Numbered from the stretch's first letter, positions 1 through 9,665 are shown. The stretch is 64,000 nucleotides of DNA from Devosia rhodophyticola (GCF_028816475.1 NZ_CP118247.1:124001-188000), one strand, 5' to 3'. Program-made: numbers and translations. The notes: generated by a model not told the origin, from the letters alone.

Positions 1-1254
1 ACCATCCACAGCGCCGGACACGCGGCTCCACGGAAAAGAGTTCGTACCTCCCATTGGCGTTAGACCGGCGCCCGCATCCTCCTCAAGCAGATTGCGCAAG
101 AAAGCGAGCCGCTGCCAGGCTTGCCCATATAGTTTGCCGCCTTTGGCCCACCAAATGATGTCGTTTGGATGCTCATAAGTTTCCCCATGCCCAGCATATC
201 CGCCACGCAGCGTGGTGGTCCAAAAGCGATGAACCAACTCCTGGGCCGAAATGTTGCCCCAGGCCGGCCAGATATTACCTTCATATTCAGGCTCATCATT
301 GACCACAGGCTTGCCATAGTCGTCGCGCCACTCCGGGGTCTTCCTGACGTCCCAGTTCTGGATGCAGACGTGGCTAATCCAGGGCTTGGTGTGATCATAG
401 TACATCGTAACATCGCCATTGTGGATCGACGTCAGGTGCCTGCAGGGATCGTCACGTTCAAGGATGTGGAAATATTCGTCCCACTGCTCCATCGGCTTGG
501 TGTCGAGCAAAAAATCATACTCATTGGCCATCGACCACCACACATTGCTATAGGCCGACAGGCGCGCCGCAAGATAGGCTACATAACGGTAGTCCTGCTC
601 CGCGCTCATGTCGCAATAGCCCCAGCGATCATAGGGATGGAACACGATGATATCGGCTTCAATACCCATGTCACGCAGCTTACCGACCTGTTGTTCGAAA
701 TGGCGGAATGCTTCGGGATTAGGTCGATCGAAGTCGAGCGTCCCATCCGCCTTTTCGGCATAGATCGGGTAAAGCGGTTCATTGGTGTTGAAAGGGTAAT
801 TTTTGGGGAAGACTCCCATACGCAATTTGTTGAAGCCAGCCGTTTCCAAGGTTTGCAGGGTTTCCTCCTGCAATTGCAGTGCCTGGTGGGTCCATGCGTA
901 ACAGGTTGTCCCAAATGGCAAATAGCGGGTGCCATCGGCGTAGGCAAAATGAAATTGGTCGGCAACGCGCACTGGTCCATGCGCCCCTTGTCGCGGCGCG
1001 TCGACGGTCAAGCTGCCTGTGGCACCATCAAGTGCTGGCACCGAACTTTTGGTTTTATAAGTCCATTCGCCCATCACATCGGGCATAAAGCGCACTATGT
1101 AGGCGCCGTCGCCATCGTAAAATCCCGTCACCCGAACGCTGCGCGCGCCATGAGCAAAATCGGCTTCAAGGCTAACGTCGAGATAGGGGTTGCCATCGGA
1201 TGGTCCCGAAAGGCGCAATTCGAAAATATCCCATTGGGCGGTTGTGGTTGTCAT
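1..1254 (-). CDS. Apiosidase-like (DUF5060/DUF4038) glycoside hydrolase, 3' end outside window
   Basis: The reading frame is open from an ATG at 1254 to the window edge, so only the first 418 codons or so are seen. It is a paralogue of the protein encoded just upstream: it starts MTTTTAQWDIFEL, keeps the GNPYLDV and FYDGDGAY motifs of the N-terminal DUF5060 beta-sandwich, and has a (beta/alpha)8-type core with WWSMANEYDF (the Asn-Glu pair expected for the acid/base) and NDEPEYEGN (likely nucleophile Glu). There is no signal peptide, so the enzyme should act in the cytoplasm on an imported glycoside. The family includes GH140 apiosidases, but substrates of most members are unknown. It is the last visible gene of the minus-strand transport operon, and its start lies 83 bases inside the 3' end of the preceding paralogue. 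Confidence 0.85.
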   Translation of the reverse strand, partial: MTTTTAQWDIFELRLSGPSDGNPYLDVSLEADFAHGARSVRVTGFYDGDGAYIVRFMPDVMGEWTYKTKSSVPALDGATGSLTVDAPRQGAHGPVRVADQFHFAYADGTRYLPFGTTCYAWTHQALQLQEETLQTLETAGFNKLRMGVFPKNYPFNTNEPLYPIYAEKADGTLDFDRPNPEAFRHFEQQVGKLRDMGIEADIIVFHPYDRWGYCDMSAEQDYRYVAYLAARLSAYSNVWWSMANEYDFLLDTKPMEQWDEYFHILERDDPCRHLTSIHNGDVTMYYDHTKPWISHVCIQNWDVRKTPEWRDDYGKPVVNDEPEYEGNIWPAWGNISAQELVHRFWTTTLRGGYAGHGETYEHPNDIIWWAKGGKLYGQAWQRLAFLRNLLEEDAGAGLTPMGGTNSFPWSRVSGAVDG

Positions 1255-2845
1255 TTTGTTTCTCCAAGGGGGTGGCGTCGGTGCGCCGCAACAGGAATGC
1301 CTGAAACGGCTTTGCGGGAAAGTGCAACACGTCGCCCCGCACTACGTCTGGCGCAATCTCGGTTTCGGTCATTTCCCAGGTGTCAATCAGAGTGGCGCGA
1401 TAATGTTCATCGGGTGGCACTACCACGCTGGCTTCGCCGGGTTGGTTGACGCCGAAGTAGCTCAGATAATATTGGTGTGCCTGTCCAGCCGTTGCATAGT
1501 GGATGCCCACTCGCTTCCAGTCCTCTTCGCCGGGCATCGGCCGGGTTAATTCGGGCAGCGTGACGACATCAAGCCCACCGCCCATGGTGATGCGGTAGTG
1601 GCCGGTATGAGGCATCGGCTCGAGACCTTTGTCAGGTCCCTCCTCCAATATGCGGCGCAAAAAGGCGATCCGTTTTGGGCTTTGGCCAACCAATTTGCCG
1701 CCCTTGGCCCACCAGATCGTTTCGGTGTCGTTATTGTAGGTTTCGCCGTGGGTGACATATCCGCCATTGACGGTACCCGCCCAGAACCGGTGCACCATTT
1801 CCTGGCCGCCGATATTGCCCCAGTCCTCAGAAATATCGCCTTCATAGGAACATTCATCGTCCGAGATCGGCTTGTTATACATCTGGCGCCATTGAAGCGC
1901 CCGCGCTGTATCCTGGCGCTGGATGCTGACATGGGTAATTCGGGGATGGGTATAGTCGAAGGGCGCAAATCCGTTGTGAATCGAAAGCAAATGACCGAAC
2001 GGGTCAGCCTTGGCAACGACCTCGATCATGCGGTTCCAGTCGTCCAGCGTTTTGTTGGCCATGAAATCATACTCATTGGCCATCGACCACCACACGTTGG
2101 GAAAGGCCGCCAGCCGCGCCACCAGATAGCGCAAATAGCGGTCGTCCTGTTCAGCCGCCATGCGCGAAAACCCCCAACGATCATAGGGGTGCAGAACGAT
2201 TAGATCAGCTTGCACACCGATTTCCGCCAGTTGGCCAATGCGCTTCTCCAAATGATGGAAATAGGCCGGATCGGGTCGATCAAAATCGAACGCCCAACCG
2301 GCATCCTCGATCTTTGCCGGCCAATTGCTCGACCCCTGCTTGAGCATCGCGAAAGGATAGCGCTCTGGCTCGTTTTGATTGTAGCGGTAGTGCTTTGGGA
2401 ACACGCACATCCGAATTTTAGTGAAGGGTGCATTGGCCAATGTCGCCAGGGTTTGTTCTTCGAGCGCGTCGCCCTGCAGGTTCCAGACATAGGCGGTGGT
2501 GCCAATATTGATGAAGCGCGTGCCATCGGCATGACGAAAATGAAGTCCATCGGCCCGCACCGGCCCATGGTTGCCTGCTTGTGCCGGCCCCACCTCAACG
2601 GTGCCGCTAACGTCATCAAGTTTTGCTGCATTGCTCGTGGTATTATAGCGCCACTCGCCAATTTGATCCGGCAGGAAACGAATACGATAAATACCCTCAC
2701 CATCGTAAAATCCAGGAACATTGACCACCCGGTCGCCAAGACTGAACCGCGCTGCGAGTTCGACATCCAAATACGGATTGCCCGAGGTGGGTCCATCTAG
2801 GGTAATTTCAAACAGCCCCCAAAGCGAGGCACGCTGATCGGTCAT
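1172..2845 (-). CDS. Apiosidase-like (DUF5060/DUF4038/DUF5605) glycoside hydrolase
   Basis: The product is about 557 residues with three parts: an N-terminal DUF5060 sandwich (residues 5-90, GNPYLDVELAARF, GFYDGEGIYRIRF), a central DUF4038 apiosidase-like barrel (about 105-400) and a C-terminal DUF5605-like sandwich. WWSMANEYDFM supplies a probable Asn-Glu acid/base pair and PISDDECSYEGD a probable nucleophile. No signal peptide is visible, which fits a cytoplasmic enzyme working on sugars brought in by the adjacent ABC transporter. I chose the ATG at 2845, which aligns with the paralogue and has GGAAG upstream; a GTG at 2857 is the alternative. The last 27 codons run into the next gene, which is unusual. 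Apiosidase activity is inferred from the family and from the downstream-type genes in this locus, not proven. Confidence 0.85.
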   Translation of the reverse strand: MTDQRASLWGLFEITLDGPTSGNPYLDVELAARFSLGDRVVNVPGFYDGEGIYRIRFLPDQIGEWRYNTTSNAAKLDDVSGTVEVGPAQAGNHGPVRADGLHFRHADGTRFINIGTTAYVWNLQGDALEEQTLATLANAPFTKIRMCVFPKHYRYNQNEPERYPFAMLKQGSSNWPAKIEDAGWAFDFDRPDPAYFHHLEKRIGQLAEIGVQADLIVLHPYDRWGFSRMAAEQDDRYLRYLVARLAAFPNVWWSMANEYDFMANKTLDDWNRMIEVVAKADPFGHLLSIHNGFAPFDYTHPRITHVSIQRQDTARALQWRQMYNKPISDDECSYEGDISEDWGNIGGQEMVHRFWAGTVNGGYVTHGETYNNDTETIWWAKGGKLVGQSPKRIAFLRRILEEGPDKGLEPMPHTGHYRITMGGGLDVVTLPELTRPMPGEEDWKRVGIHYATAGQAHQYYLSYFGVNQPGEASVVVPPDEHYRATLIDTWEMTETEIAPDVVRGDVLHFPAKPFQAFLLRRTDATPLEKQNDNHNRPMGYFRIAPFGTIRWQPLSRR

Positions 2846-2868
2846 GGTCGGTTTCACTTCCAGATTGG

Positions 2869-3693
2869 TTAGCCGGCAATACGGCTACGAGGCCGCCATC
2901 GGCTACGGGTGGTCGGAATAGAACTGAGAAGCAGTCGGGTATAATCATGTTGTGGATTGCCCATCACATCACGGGCCGCACCGAACTCGACAACGCGCCC
3001 CTTGTTCATCACAGCCACAAAATCGCTGATATAATAGGCGGTCGCCAGATCGTGGGTGATATAGAGGAAGCTGCGCCCTTGTTCATCGCGCAGGCGCTTG
3101 AACAGATTAATGATGATCATGCGCCGAGATGCATCGATCATGCTCACCGGCTCATCGGCAACGATCAGGCTGGGGTCCGGTATCAGGGCGCGGGCAATGG
3201 ATATCCGCTGCAACTCACCGCCTGAAAACTGATTGGAATATTTGCCGCGCACATCCGCCAGGTCGAGACCCACCGCCACCAACGCGTGGTCAACGGATGC
3301 CTCCGCCTCTTTTGCCTGCAAGCCAGCCACGCGATCTGCTGTTTCAAAGAGATAGGCATCAACCGGGCGATAGCGGCTAAAGGCTTCGAAGGGGTTCTGA
3401 AATATCGGTTGAACCGATTTCATAAAATCCCGTTTCGATGGTTGCGCACCTTTGCCCGCAACCACCTTGTCATAAACGATGGCGCGCCCCGCGCTCGGCT
3501 CAACCAGCCGCAGCAAGGTTTTGGCCAGTGTCGTCTTGCCGCTACCAGACTCCCCAACAACACTAATGATGACCGGCCGGTCGCTCTCGACATTGATGTT
3601 AACGTCATCGAGCGCGGTAATGATCTTGGCCCGCCCAAAGCCGCCCAAGCGATAGTCCTTGTTAAGGCCCTCGGTGCGCAGGATTACTGCCAT
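2869..3693 (-). CDS. Oligopeptide/glycoside-type ABC transporter ATP-binding protein (DppF/OppF-like)
   Basis: This is a 274-residue ATPase of the Dpp/Opp family, energising import across the inner membrane. Walker A is GESGSGKTT (about residues 47-55), the ABC signature is FSGGELQRISIARAL, and Walker B is SLIVADEPVSMIDAS, followed by the ITHDLA switch. The C-terminal Opp-type extension is short. It overlaps the DppD-like ATPase gene upstream by 10 bases and is followed after 23 bases by the hydrolase genes. Transporters of this family are often annotated for peptides, but many in Rhizobiales carry oligosaccharides or glycosides. The linked hydrolases make a carbohydrate cargo more likely here. 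Confidence 0.9.
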   Translation of the reverse strand: MAVILRTEGLNKDYRLGGFGRAKIITALDDVNINVESDRPVIISVVGESGSGKTTLAKTLLRLVEPSAGRAIVYDKVVAGKGAQPSKRDFMKSVQPIFQNPFEAFSRYRPVDAYLFETADRVAGLQAKEAEASVDHALVAVGLDLADVRGKYSNQFSGGELQRISIARALIPDPSLIVADEPVSMIDASRRMIIINLFKRLRDEQGRSFLYITHDLATAYYISDFVAVMNKGRVVEFGAARDVMGNPQHDYTRLLLSSIPTTRSRWRPRSRIAG

Positions 3694-4664
3694 ATTGGTT
3701 CTCCGGCAGCGGGAATTTCAGACCCGGCATGATGGCAGGCGGCAAAATGACCCGGCTTATGTTCAACCAACGGTGGCTCTTCGGCCCGACACTTGTCTGT
3801 CGCCAACGGACAGCGGGCGGCGAACCGGCAGCCACCCAATTCGCCCCAAAGGCTCGGCGGACTCCCTGGAATGCCGTTTCGCGCACTTTCGTCGCCAATG
3901 GTGGGGAGCGAACTGATCAACATGCGGGTATAGGGGTGGAGCGGCGCGGCAAAAACGCTGTCGGACTCTCCGTATTCCACAGCTTTGGCGGCATACATGA
4001 TCAACATGCGGTGGGTAATTTGATAATGCACACCCATATCATGCGACACCAGAATGATGGTGTTGCCCATCTGCTCCTGCAATTCCATGAGCAGAAGCAG
4101 GATTTCCTTTTGCACCACCACATCGAGTGCGGTTGTCGGCTCGTCTGCCAAAATAAGTTCGGGTTGGAAGAAGGTCGCTAGCGCAATCATCACGCGCTGT
4201 CGCATGCCGCCAGAAAGCTGATGGGGATATGAATCAAGAATTTCAACCGGCAATCCTAACTTGCCAATATAGGTTTTAACCTGTTCCATAACCTTGCGTT
4301 TATTGGGTTCATGGCCGGGAAAGTCGACAAATTGTTTGCCGATTTTAACCACGGGATTGAGTGAGCTCATCGAACTTTGCGGCACATAGGAAATGCGCTT
4401 GAACCATTGCTTTTGAATGGTGTCACTGGTGACCGGCTTATTTTGGTCATCGTTGAATCCGTACTCAATCGAGCCCGACGCCAAACTCATGGGTGACAGG
4501 ACGTCGCCATAAAGTACTTTCATCAGGGTGGACTTGCCACAACCCGATTCACCGGCGACCCCAAGAATACAGCGATCAGGGATTTCAATATCGACCCCAT
4601 CGACAGCGTTGATGGAACCACGCCCGGTTCGATAGGCCGCAACGAGATTATTAAGACGGATCAT
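3684..4664 (-). CDS. Oligopeptide/glycoside-type ABC transporter ATP-binding protein (DppD/OppD-like)
   Basis: The 326-residue protein is the second ATPase subunit of the importer. It shows Walker A GESGCGKST (about 37-45), signature LSGGMRQRVMIALA, Walker B ELILADEPTTALDVV and the switch VSHDMGV. The C-terminal Opp/Dpp extension is present and contains the cysteine pattern seen in the family (GCRFAARCPLATDKC), which in relatives binds an iron-sulfur cluster. The start overlaps the stop of the permease gene by 4 bases, indicating translational coupling within a five-gene transporter operon. Confidence 0.9.
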   Translation of the reverse strand: MIRLNNLVAAYRTGRGSINAVDGVDIEIPDRCILGVAGESGCGKSTLMKVLYGDVLSPMSLASGSIEYGFNDDQNKPVTSDTIQKQWFKRISYVPQSSMSSLNPVVKIGKQFVDFPGHEPNKRKVMEQVKTYIGKLGLPVEILDSYPHQLSGGMRQRVMIALATFFQPELILADEPTTALDVVVQKEILLLLMELQEQMGNTIILVSHDMGVHYQITHRMLIMYAAKAVEYGESDSVFAAPLHPYTRMLISSLPTIGDESARNGIPGSPPSLWGELGGCRFAARCPLATDKCRAEEPPLVEHKPGHFAACHHAGSEIPAAGEPIWQ

Positions 4665-5566
4665 GAGACACCACGCTTGCTGGCGAAAGCTGCATTAAAA
4701 CCTGTTGAGGTCAAGAACAGGCCAACAAACAGGGTAACCGTGGCCACGATCGGCGCAACGATCCAGACGTAGTTCCCGGTAAATAGGGCGTTGTAACTCA
4801 GCGCCCAGAATATGATTGAACCAAGAGTTGGAATTTCAACTTTTGACAGGCCAATGACCGCGAGCGTTGCCTCGGTGTTGATTGCGAACAGCACCGTGTT
4901 GATGAACCCCACCAACAAATAGGCCGACACATAGGGAAAGATTTCGCGCATCAAAATGTCCATGGTATTGGCACCCGAAAAACGAGCCATATTGATGAAC
5001 TCCCGCTCGCGCAGGGTCAGCGCCATAGATCGCACTGTTCGCGCGCCCCAGGCCCAGCCAAAGATGATGATGATGAAGCCTACAGTTAAAAAATTAGAGT
5101 TGCCCCGGATGACCGCACCCAGAATGATCAACACCGGCAAAAGTGGGATGGTGATGAAGGTGTCAACAAAAAGCATGACGACACGTTCGAAGGCGCCACC
5201 GATATAGCCAGCGCTCAGGCCGATAATCGTTGAAATGATCGTAACGCCAAGCGCGACGACAAAGCCCAGCATCAGGGAATTTCGGATGGCATAGACCAAG
5301 AACCAGAAAATGTCCTGGCCAAGGGCATTAGTGCCTAAAAGATGCTCCCATGAAACCGGCAGGTTTTTCCAATAGGTGGCCTGCGCGGCCGGATCAACTG
5401 TATTGAAGAGCGGCAGAATGAAACTGCCCACGGCAAGCACCATGACAATCGTCAGGCCAATGATGAGCCGCACATTGAGCAGCCAATAGAAATTTTCTCC
5501 ATACGATCTGGCGCTGACGGAAGCCGCCACCGGATCGCTTGTACTAGCGTCTATAGTGGAGGTCAT
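4661..5566 (-). CDS. ABC transporter permease (DppC/OppC-like)
   Basis: This 301-residue inner-membrane protein has about six hydrophobic segments, the first at residues 34-54, followed by a periplasmic stretch and the binding-protein-dependent transport domain from about residue 95. The EAA-type cytoplasmic loop is recognisable near ALTLREREFINMARFSGA, the site where the ATPases dock. It belongs to the DppC/OppC family, heterodimer partner of the DppB-like permease encoded immediately upstream (4-base overlap). The substrate is inferred from the neighbouring hydrolases to be a glycoside. Confidence 0.9.
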   Translation of the reverse strand: MTSTIDASTSDPVAASVSARSYGENFYWLLNVRLIIGLTIVMVLAVGSFILPLFNTVDPAAQATYWKNLPVSWEHLLGTNALGQDIFWFLVYAIRNSLMLGFVVALGVTIISTIIGLSAGYIGGAFERVVMLFVDTFITIPLLPVLIILGAVIRGNSNFLTVGFIIIIFGWAWGARTVRSMALTLREREFINMARFSGANTMDILMREIFPYVSAYLLVGFINTVLFAINTEATLAVIGLSKVEIPTLGSIIFWALSYNALFTGNYVWIVAPIVATVTLFVGLFLTSTGFNAAFASKRGVS

Positions 5567-6564
5567 TTGTGCCTAATCCGTGGATCTAGAAGGGGATAGA
5601 TAAGGTCGATTACCAAGCCAGCTGTTGCTACAGCGACGATGGAAACGGTGATGGCGCCATAAAGCACGTTGTAATCACCGCCGCTGGCGGCGGTGCGCAT
5701 GATCAAACCAACGCCGGGGAAGGAAAACAAAATCTCGGTGAGCAAAGCGCCGTTAAAAACCGTGCCGATTGACAGTGCCAGGGCCGTGACCTGAGGTAGC
5801 ATGGCGTTGCGAAACACATAGCGGACCATTCGGGTCCAATGCGATGTGCCTTTAAGGCGGGCATAGGTAACATAGGCCTCCTCGGTGGTGGCCACAGCCA
5901 GCGCCTTCATGCTCAAAATATTCCAGCCAAAACCGGCCAAAATTAGCGCCATGGCGGGCAGTAATGAATTGTACACGATCAGCCAAATCTTGCTGAGGGA
6001 GATATCCCCCACCGGAAAGGTCGGCGACAATGGGAAGATTGGGATTATGTAGGCAAACAAAATGATAAGGCTGACGGCCAAAATATAATAGGGAATTGGG
6101 TAAATCATAATGCCGACGATCTCGAGCAATGTCGCCAGCTTGCGGGTGTGAAAATAGCCGGCCACCAGCCCAACCATATTGCCGAGTGCCCACCCCAAAA
6201 CCGTCGTGGTCAGCAGCAGTGTCAGCGTCCAGGGCAGCGCATTGAGAATGATGTTACTGACCGGCTCGGGATAAAATGCAAATGAGGGCCCAAAATCGAA
6301 ATGCAGCACGACCCGATTAAGAAACGAAACATATTGAGTAAATAGATCGCCTTTAAGGCCATAAAGCTGCTCAAGATTGTCTCGCAGCTCCGCGATGGCT
6401 TCACTTGTTAGGCTACCGCTGGCACGCGACTGCAACTCGCCGATATACCCATCAATAGGATTGGCAGGCATAAAGCGTGGCAGGAAAAATGTAATCGTCA
6501 GCCCGATAAACAGGACCGCAAAGTAAAGACCCACCCGCTTGGCAATGTATTGGACGACGCCCAT
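5563..6564 (-). CDS. ABC transporter permease (DppB/OppB-like)
   Basis: The DppB/OppB-type permease has about 333 residues from the ATG at 6564, which has an AAGGA ribosome site 6 bases upstream. A longer frame to 6621 is open but adds an atypical leader. The start MGVVQYIAKRVGLYFAVLFIGL is the classical N-terminal membrane segment of the family. The long periplasmic loop and the EAA-type loop (TYARLKGTSHWTRMVRYVFRNA) follow. It forms the channel with the DppC-like subunit and lies 72 bases after the binding-protein gene. Confidence 0.9.
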   Translation of the reverse strand: MGVVQYIAKRVGLYFAVLFIGLTITFFLPRFMPANPIDGYIGELQSRASGSLTSEAIAELRDNLEQLYGLKGDLFTQYVSFLNRVVLHFDFGPSFAFYPEPVSNIILNALPWTLTLLLTTTVLGWALGNMVGLVAGYFHTRKLATLLEIVGIMIYPIPYYILAVSLIILFAYIIPIFPLSPTFPVGDISLSKIWLIVYNSLLPAMALILAGFGWNILSMKALAVATTEEAYVTYARLKGTSHWTRMVRYVFRNAMLPQVTALALSIGTVFNGALLTEILFSFPGVGLIMRTAASGGDYNVLYGAITVSIVAVATAGLVIDLIYPLLDPRIRHK

Positions 6565-6636
6565 TTCATGTTCCTTGAAACGCAGTTTGAATAGTGGGGC
6601 GGCAAACGTACCGCCCCACAAGCGAATCAGATGAGC

Positions 6637-8541
6637 CTATTTGCCAGTCGGCTCGATATTCACCAGCGTCTTTTTGAACGAACTCCACCAAGTGTAAGGC
6701 GCAGCATAGAAATTGTCCTGCTTGGAGTAATTGGTCCAATATGTGTTGTTGGTCGGGATCGAGGTAGGAATGCTCATCAGGTTAATTTCCTGCATGCCCT
6801 CGGTGAGCATGTGAGCGATCTCGATGCCATTTTTGACAAATTCATCAGAGTCGGTTTCCAGCGAAGCGCTGTCGCTAACAATTTTGAAAATGTCAGGATC
6901 GGTAACGCGCAAATAGTTCCCCGTTAGAGGGTCGCTCGAATCTGCGGGCTTCACATTTTCTGGCCGCAGGACGCGCCACGTATTACGCCAGTTGGAGTTA
7001 TAAACGCAGGTATTGGACCAGTTCAGCATCAATTCGAGCTTGGAGTTCGTGTTTTGAACGGCGTTGAACTCGCCATTGTCAACTTGACGAACCTGGACAT
7101 TGAAGCCTGCTTTCTGCCAGCTATCGCCGATAGAAAATCCGAGCCGCTGCAAGGTCTTGTTCCAGTCACCCGGGACGGCAAAATCGATAGTGAACGGGGT
7201 GCCATCAGCATTCATGAAGAAGCCGTCGGCGCCCTTTTTCATACCAACCGAAGCCATCAGCTTTTCGGTCTCGGCGGGGTCAAACTTCCACCAACCCATA
7301 CCAAAACTGGCCTCGATTGCGTCACCAGTTGGCAGGTCGGCCTCGGGCATGCCCTGCGCCTTCAACGCGTCAACAAGTTCGCTCCCGAAATTTGGGTTGA
7401 ACGGCTTATAGCCATCTTCCAGCGTCAGGTCGTTGAGGAAGGATGCCGATGGCTTATAGAACAATGGATCAGTGATTGGCGTGTCCGAAAGCGGCAATGC
7501 CGCAGCCTTGAACTGACCGCTAAGAGCGGTAATGCCAACCTGCTTGAGGTCGAGCCCTAACGCCAATGCCCAGCGCACTTCTGACTTATCAAAGGGCGCT
7601 TTTTCCTGGTTGATATAAACGCCCCACGAGCAGGCATCATTCATATCGTGGAACGGCATGGTCGCCGAGAACGTCTGAACGGCCGGATTGCGCCCCTTTG
7701 CTGCCTGAATACTATCGGGGCTCATGAACGTATCAACGTCATATTGGTTCTGCACGAACGCCAACGTACGTGTCTCTTCGGGGCCGAAATCCTTGTAAAG
7801 AACGTACTTAGCCTTTGGTTCGCCAAGATTGCCCCAGCCCGAGCGCTCCCAGTCATCCCGGCGCTCCCACAACTGCCAGAAACCATTGGGATCAAAGGCT
7901 TTGATTTTATAGGGTCCAAGCGTCACCGCATTGGTGTTTTTGAAACTTACAACATCATCACCCTGCGGCTCGAATATGTGCTTGGGAACAGGAACGAATT
8001 GAGCGCCCCAGGAGTAAACGCCCATCGCGGTCTGAAAGTCATAAGAGGGTTCGGCAGTTTCAAATTCGATGGTATATTTGTCGATCACATTCCAGCTTTT
8101 GATCAAGCTGGTATAGGCCGAAACACGGGTGAGCTTGTCGCGATATTTAAAAGCAGTAGCGAGCGTATAATCGAGATCGTCCGTGGTAAATTCGACCCCA
8201 TCGCTCCAATAAACGCCTTCACGGAGCTTGACCCGGAACTTGGTGTGCTCGGGGTTCAAAACCTCCGGCATCTCGGCGGCAAGTTCGGGGTAGGATACAC
8301 CCTTTGCGGTATCCATTTCCCAAAGTGAACTCCAGCCCAGTTCTCTGAAACCGCGCCAAATCGCATATGAAATAAGCGGATTTTGTGCATCGGGGTTGGC
8401 GACCTTGCCGTCGAATGTCTGCACGATCAGGGTTTCGCTACGCGGCGTCCCTACATCGGTCATTTCGCCTTGCGCAAATGCGGTACTTGTCAAGAGAGCG
8501 CCCAAGAACGGCACCAATAGGAAGCGGCCTAGCCTAGCCAT
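6637..8541 (-). CDS. ABC transporter substrate-binding protein (SBP family 5, Dpp/Opp type)
   Basis: This is the periplasmic receptor of the importer, 634 residues from the ATG at 8541, which has an ideal GGAGGA site 7 bases upstream. A Sec signal peptide covers residues 1-24 (hydrophobic core FLLVPFLGALLTSTAFA, cleavage after AFA). The mature protein has family 5 features such as ELAAEMPEVLNPEHTKFRVKL and a WSDGVEFTTDDL motif. At over 600 residues it is longer than peptide-binding DppA proteins (about 535) and closer in size to family 5 receptors for oligosaccharides. It is the first gene of the minus-strand operon that ends with the apiosidase-like hydrolases. Confidence 0.9.
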   Translation of the reverse strand: MARLGRFLLVPFLGALLTSTAFAQGEMTDVGTPRSETLIVQTFDGKVANPDAQNPLISYAIWRGFRELGWSSLWEMDTAKGVSYPELAAEMPEVLNPEHTKFRVKLREGVYWSDGVEFTTDDLDYTLATAFKYRDKLTRVSAYTSLIKSWNVIDKYTIEFETAEPSYDFQTAMGVYSWGAQFVPVPKHIFEPQGDDVVSFKNTNAVTLGPYKIKAFDPNGFWQLWERRDDWERSGWGNLGEPKAKYVLYKDFGPEETRTLAFVQNQYDVDTFMSPDSIQAAKGRNPAVQTFSATMPFHDMNDACSWGVYINQEKAPFDKSEVRWALALGLDLKQVGITALSGQFKAAALPLSDTPITDPLFYKPSASFLNDLTLEDGYKPFNPNFGSELVDALKAQGMPEADLPTGDAIEASFGMGWWKFDPAETEKLMASVGMKKGADGFFMNADGTPFTIDFAVPGDWNKTLQRLGFSIGDSWQKAGFNVQVRQVDNGEFNAVQNTNSKLELMLNWSNTCVYNSNWRNTWRVLRPENVKPADSSDPLTGNYLRVTDPDIFKIVSDSASLETDSDEFVKNGIEIAHMLTEGMQEINLMSIPTSIPTNNTYWTNYSKQDNFYAAPYTWWSSFKKTLVNIEPTGK

Positions 8542-8600
8542 GTCTGATCCTCCATAGCCGGCCAATCGCCGTTGGGCGGGACGGCTTAACTGTTTCAAGC

Positions 8601-8625
8601 AATTTCGAGATCAAGCTTTGAAATT
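8601..8625. promoter_or_regulatory. Candidate DeoR-family operator upstream of transporter operon
   Basis: An inverted repeat AATTTC-N13-GAAATT lies 60 bases upstream of the binding-protein start, within the 293-base gap between this operon and the deoR-type gene. DeoR-family repressors often bind A/T-rich repeats containing GAAA/TTTC half-sites, and a similar element occurs in front of the divergent transketolase operon. Assignment as an operator is inference. Nothing else stands out in the gap. Confidence 0.35.
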
Positions 8626-8834
8626 TGGCTCATCATCCGCTCAACTGAACGACGGATAACCGACCCCACAATTTCCTAGCATTCCTCGCGCATGCTCTCA
8701 TGCGCATCGCCAACCACTTTTGATTAAGTGCGTTTATTTGCGATATTTAAGGAATATGGGGGGAAACCGACAGAGTCAACACACATCCCGCCCACAAGGC
8801 GAAATTTTCTGGACGATTTGAACTATGTGATTTT

Positions 8835-9665
8835 TTAGTCGGCGACGATGACTTCGACACCGCGCCGCTCAAATTCGGCGCGATCAGCCGCAGAAATGCC
8901 GCTATCGGTAATAAGGGTATGGACCAAATCGACGGCACCCAATGCGGAAAATGATACGCGGCCAATTTTGGTGGAATCGGCGAGCAAATAGATATGAGAC
9001 GCAGCCTTCACCATGGCTCGTTTGACGTAAATATCGCCAATTGCTGGATATGTCAGCCCAGCGTCAAACGAAATTCCGGCCGTTGCCAGGAACAGTTTCT
9101 GGGCGAAGATGCCCACAAAGAACTCGACTGATTTTTCGCCGCTCAACGAGAGTGTTGGCGCCTTGAACTGACCCGCAGGCATGTGCACGCTGTTGGTTGG
9201 AATGGCCCCCAGGATCAGCGCAATATTGAGCGCGTTGGTAATGATGTTGAGATTCTGCCGCCCTTTGAGGTTTTCTGCGAATTGAGTGGTTGTGGTGCCC
9301 GAGTCAATAATAATCGTCTCGTTATCGCCAACCAGCGCAGCCGCCGCCAATCCGATCCGCGTCTTCATATCCATGTTCTGCCCGTGATGCAGGGTCATGG
9401 ATTGCACTTGCTGGGGAATAGATTTCAGGTAGGCTCCGCCGTGCTCGCGCGTGATATAGCCATCACGATCAAGACGCTCCAGGTCCTGCCTGATCGTGGC
9501 TTCAGACACCCCAAACGCAGCTGAAAGGTCGCGCACCCGGGCGCTCCCTTCCTCCTGTAACCACTCGAGAATTTTCATGCGGCGCGGCTCGGCCAGCAGT
9601 TGCGGAGCACCATCCAACCGCACTTTTCGATCGCGCGACGCTCTGGTTGTTTTAGCTCCCGCCAT
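8835..9665 (-). CDS. DeoR/GlpR-family transcriptional regulator
   Basis: A 276-residue DeoR-type regulator. The N-terminal winged helix-turn-helix is at about residues 25-80 (RRMKILEWL, VRDLSAAFGVSEATIRQDLERLDRDGYI), followed by the DeoRC sugar-phosphate-sensing domain with the family motif IIIDSGTTTTQFAENL and a late LLADSTKIG. The ATG at 9665 follows GGGGGATC. The gene lies between the transporter operon (same strand) and the transketolase operon (divergent), so it probably controls both, with a phosphorylated intermediate of the pathway as inducer. That assignment rests on context and on general DeoR behaviour. Confidence 0.9.
   Translation of the reverse strand: MAGAKTTRASRDRKVRLDGAPQLLAEPRRMKILEWLQEEGSARVRDLSAAFGVSEATIRQDLERLDRDGYITREHGGAYLKSIPQQVQSMTLHHGQNMDMKTRIGLAAAALVGDNETIIIDSGTTTTQFAENLKGRQNLNIITNALNIALILGAIPTNSVHMPAGQFKAPTLSLSGEKSVEFFVGIFAQKLFLATAGISFDAGLTYPAIGDIYVKRAMVKAASHIYLLADSTKIGRVSFSALGAVDLVHTLITDSGISAADRAEFERRGVEVIVAD

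Noticed and set aside
169..1449. Long open frame on the plus strand (426 codons)
   Set aside because: It is antisense to the two hydrolase genes, whose protein sequences show clear conserved motifs; the plus-strand product has none.
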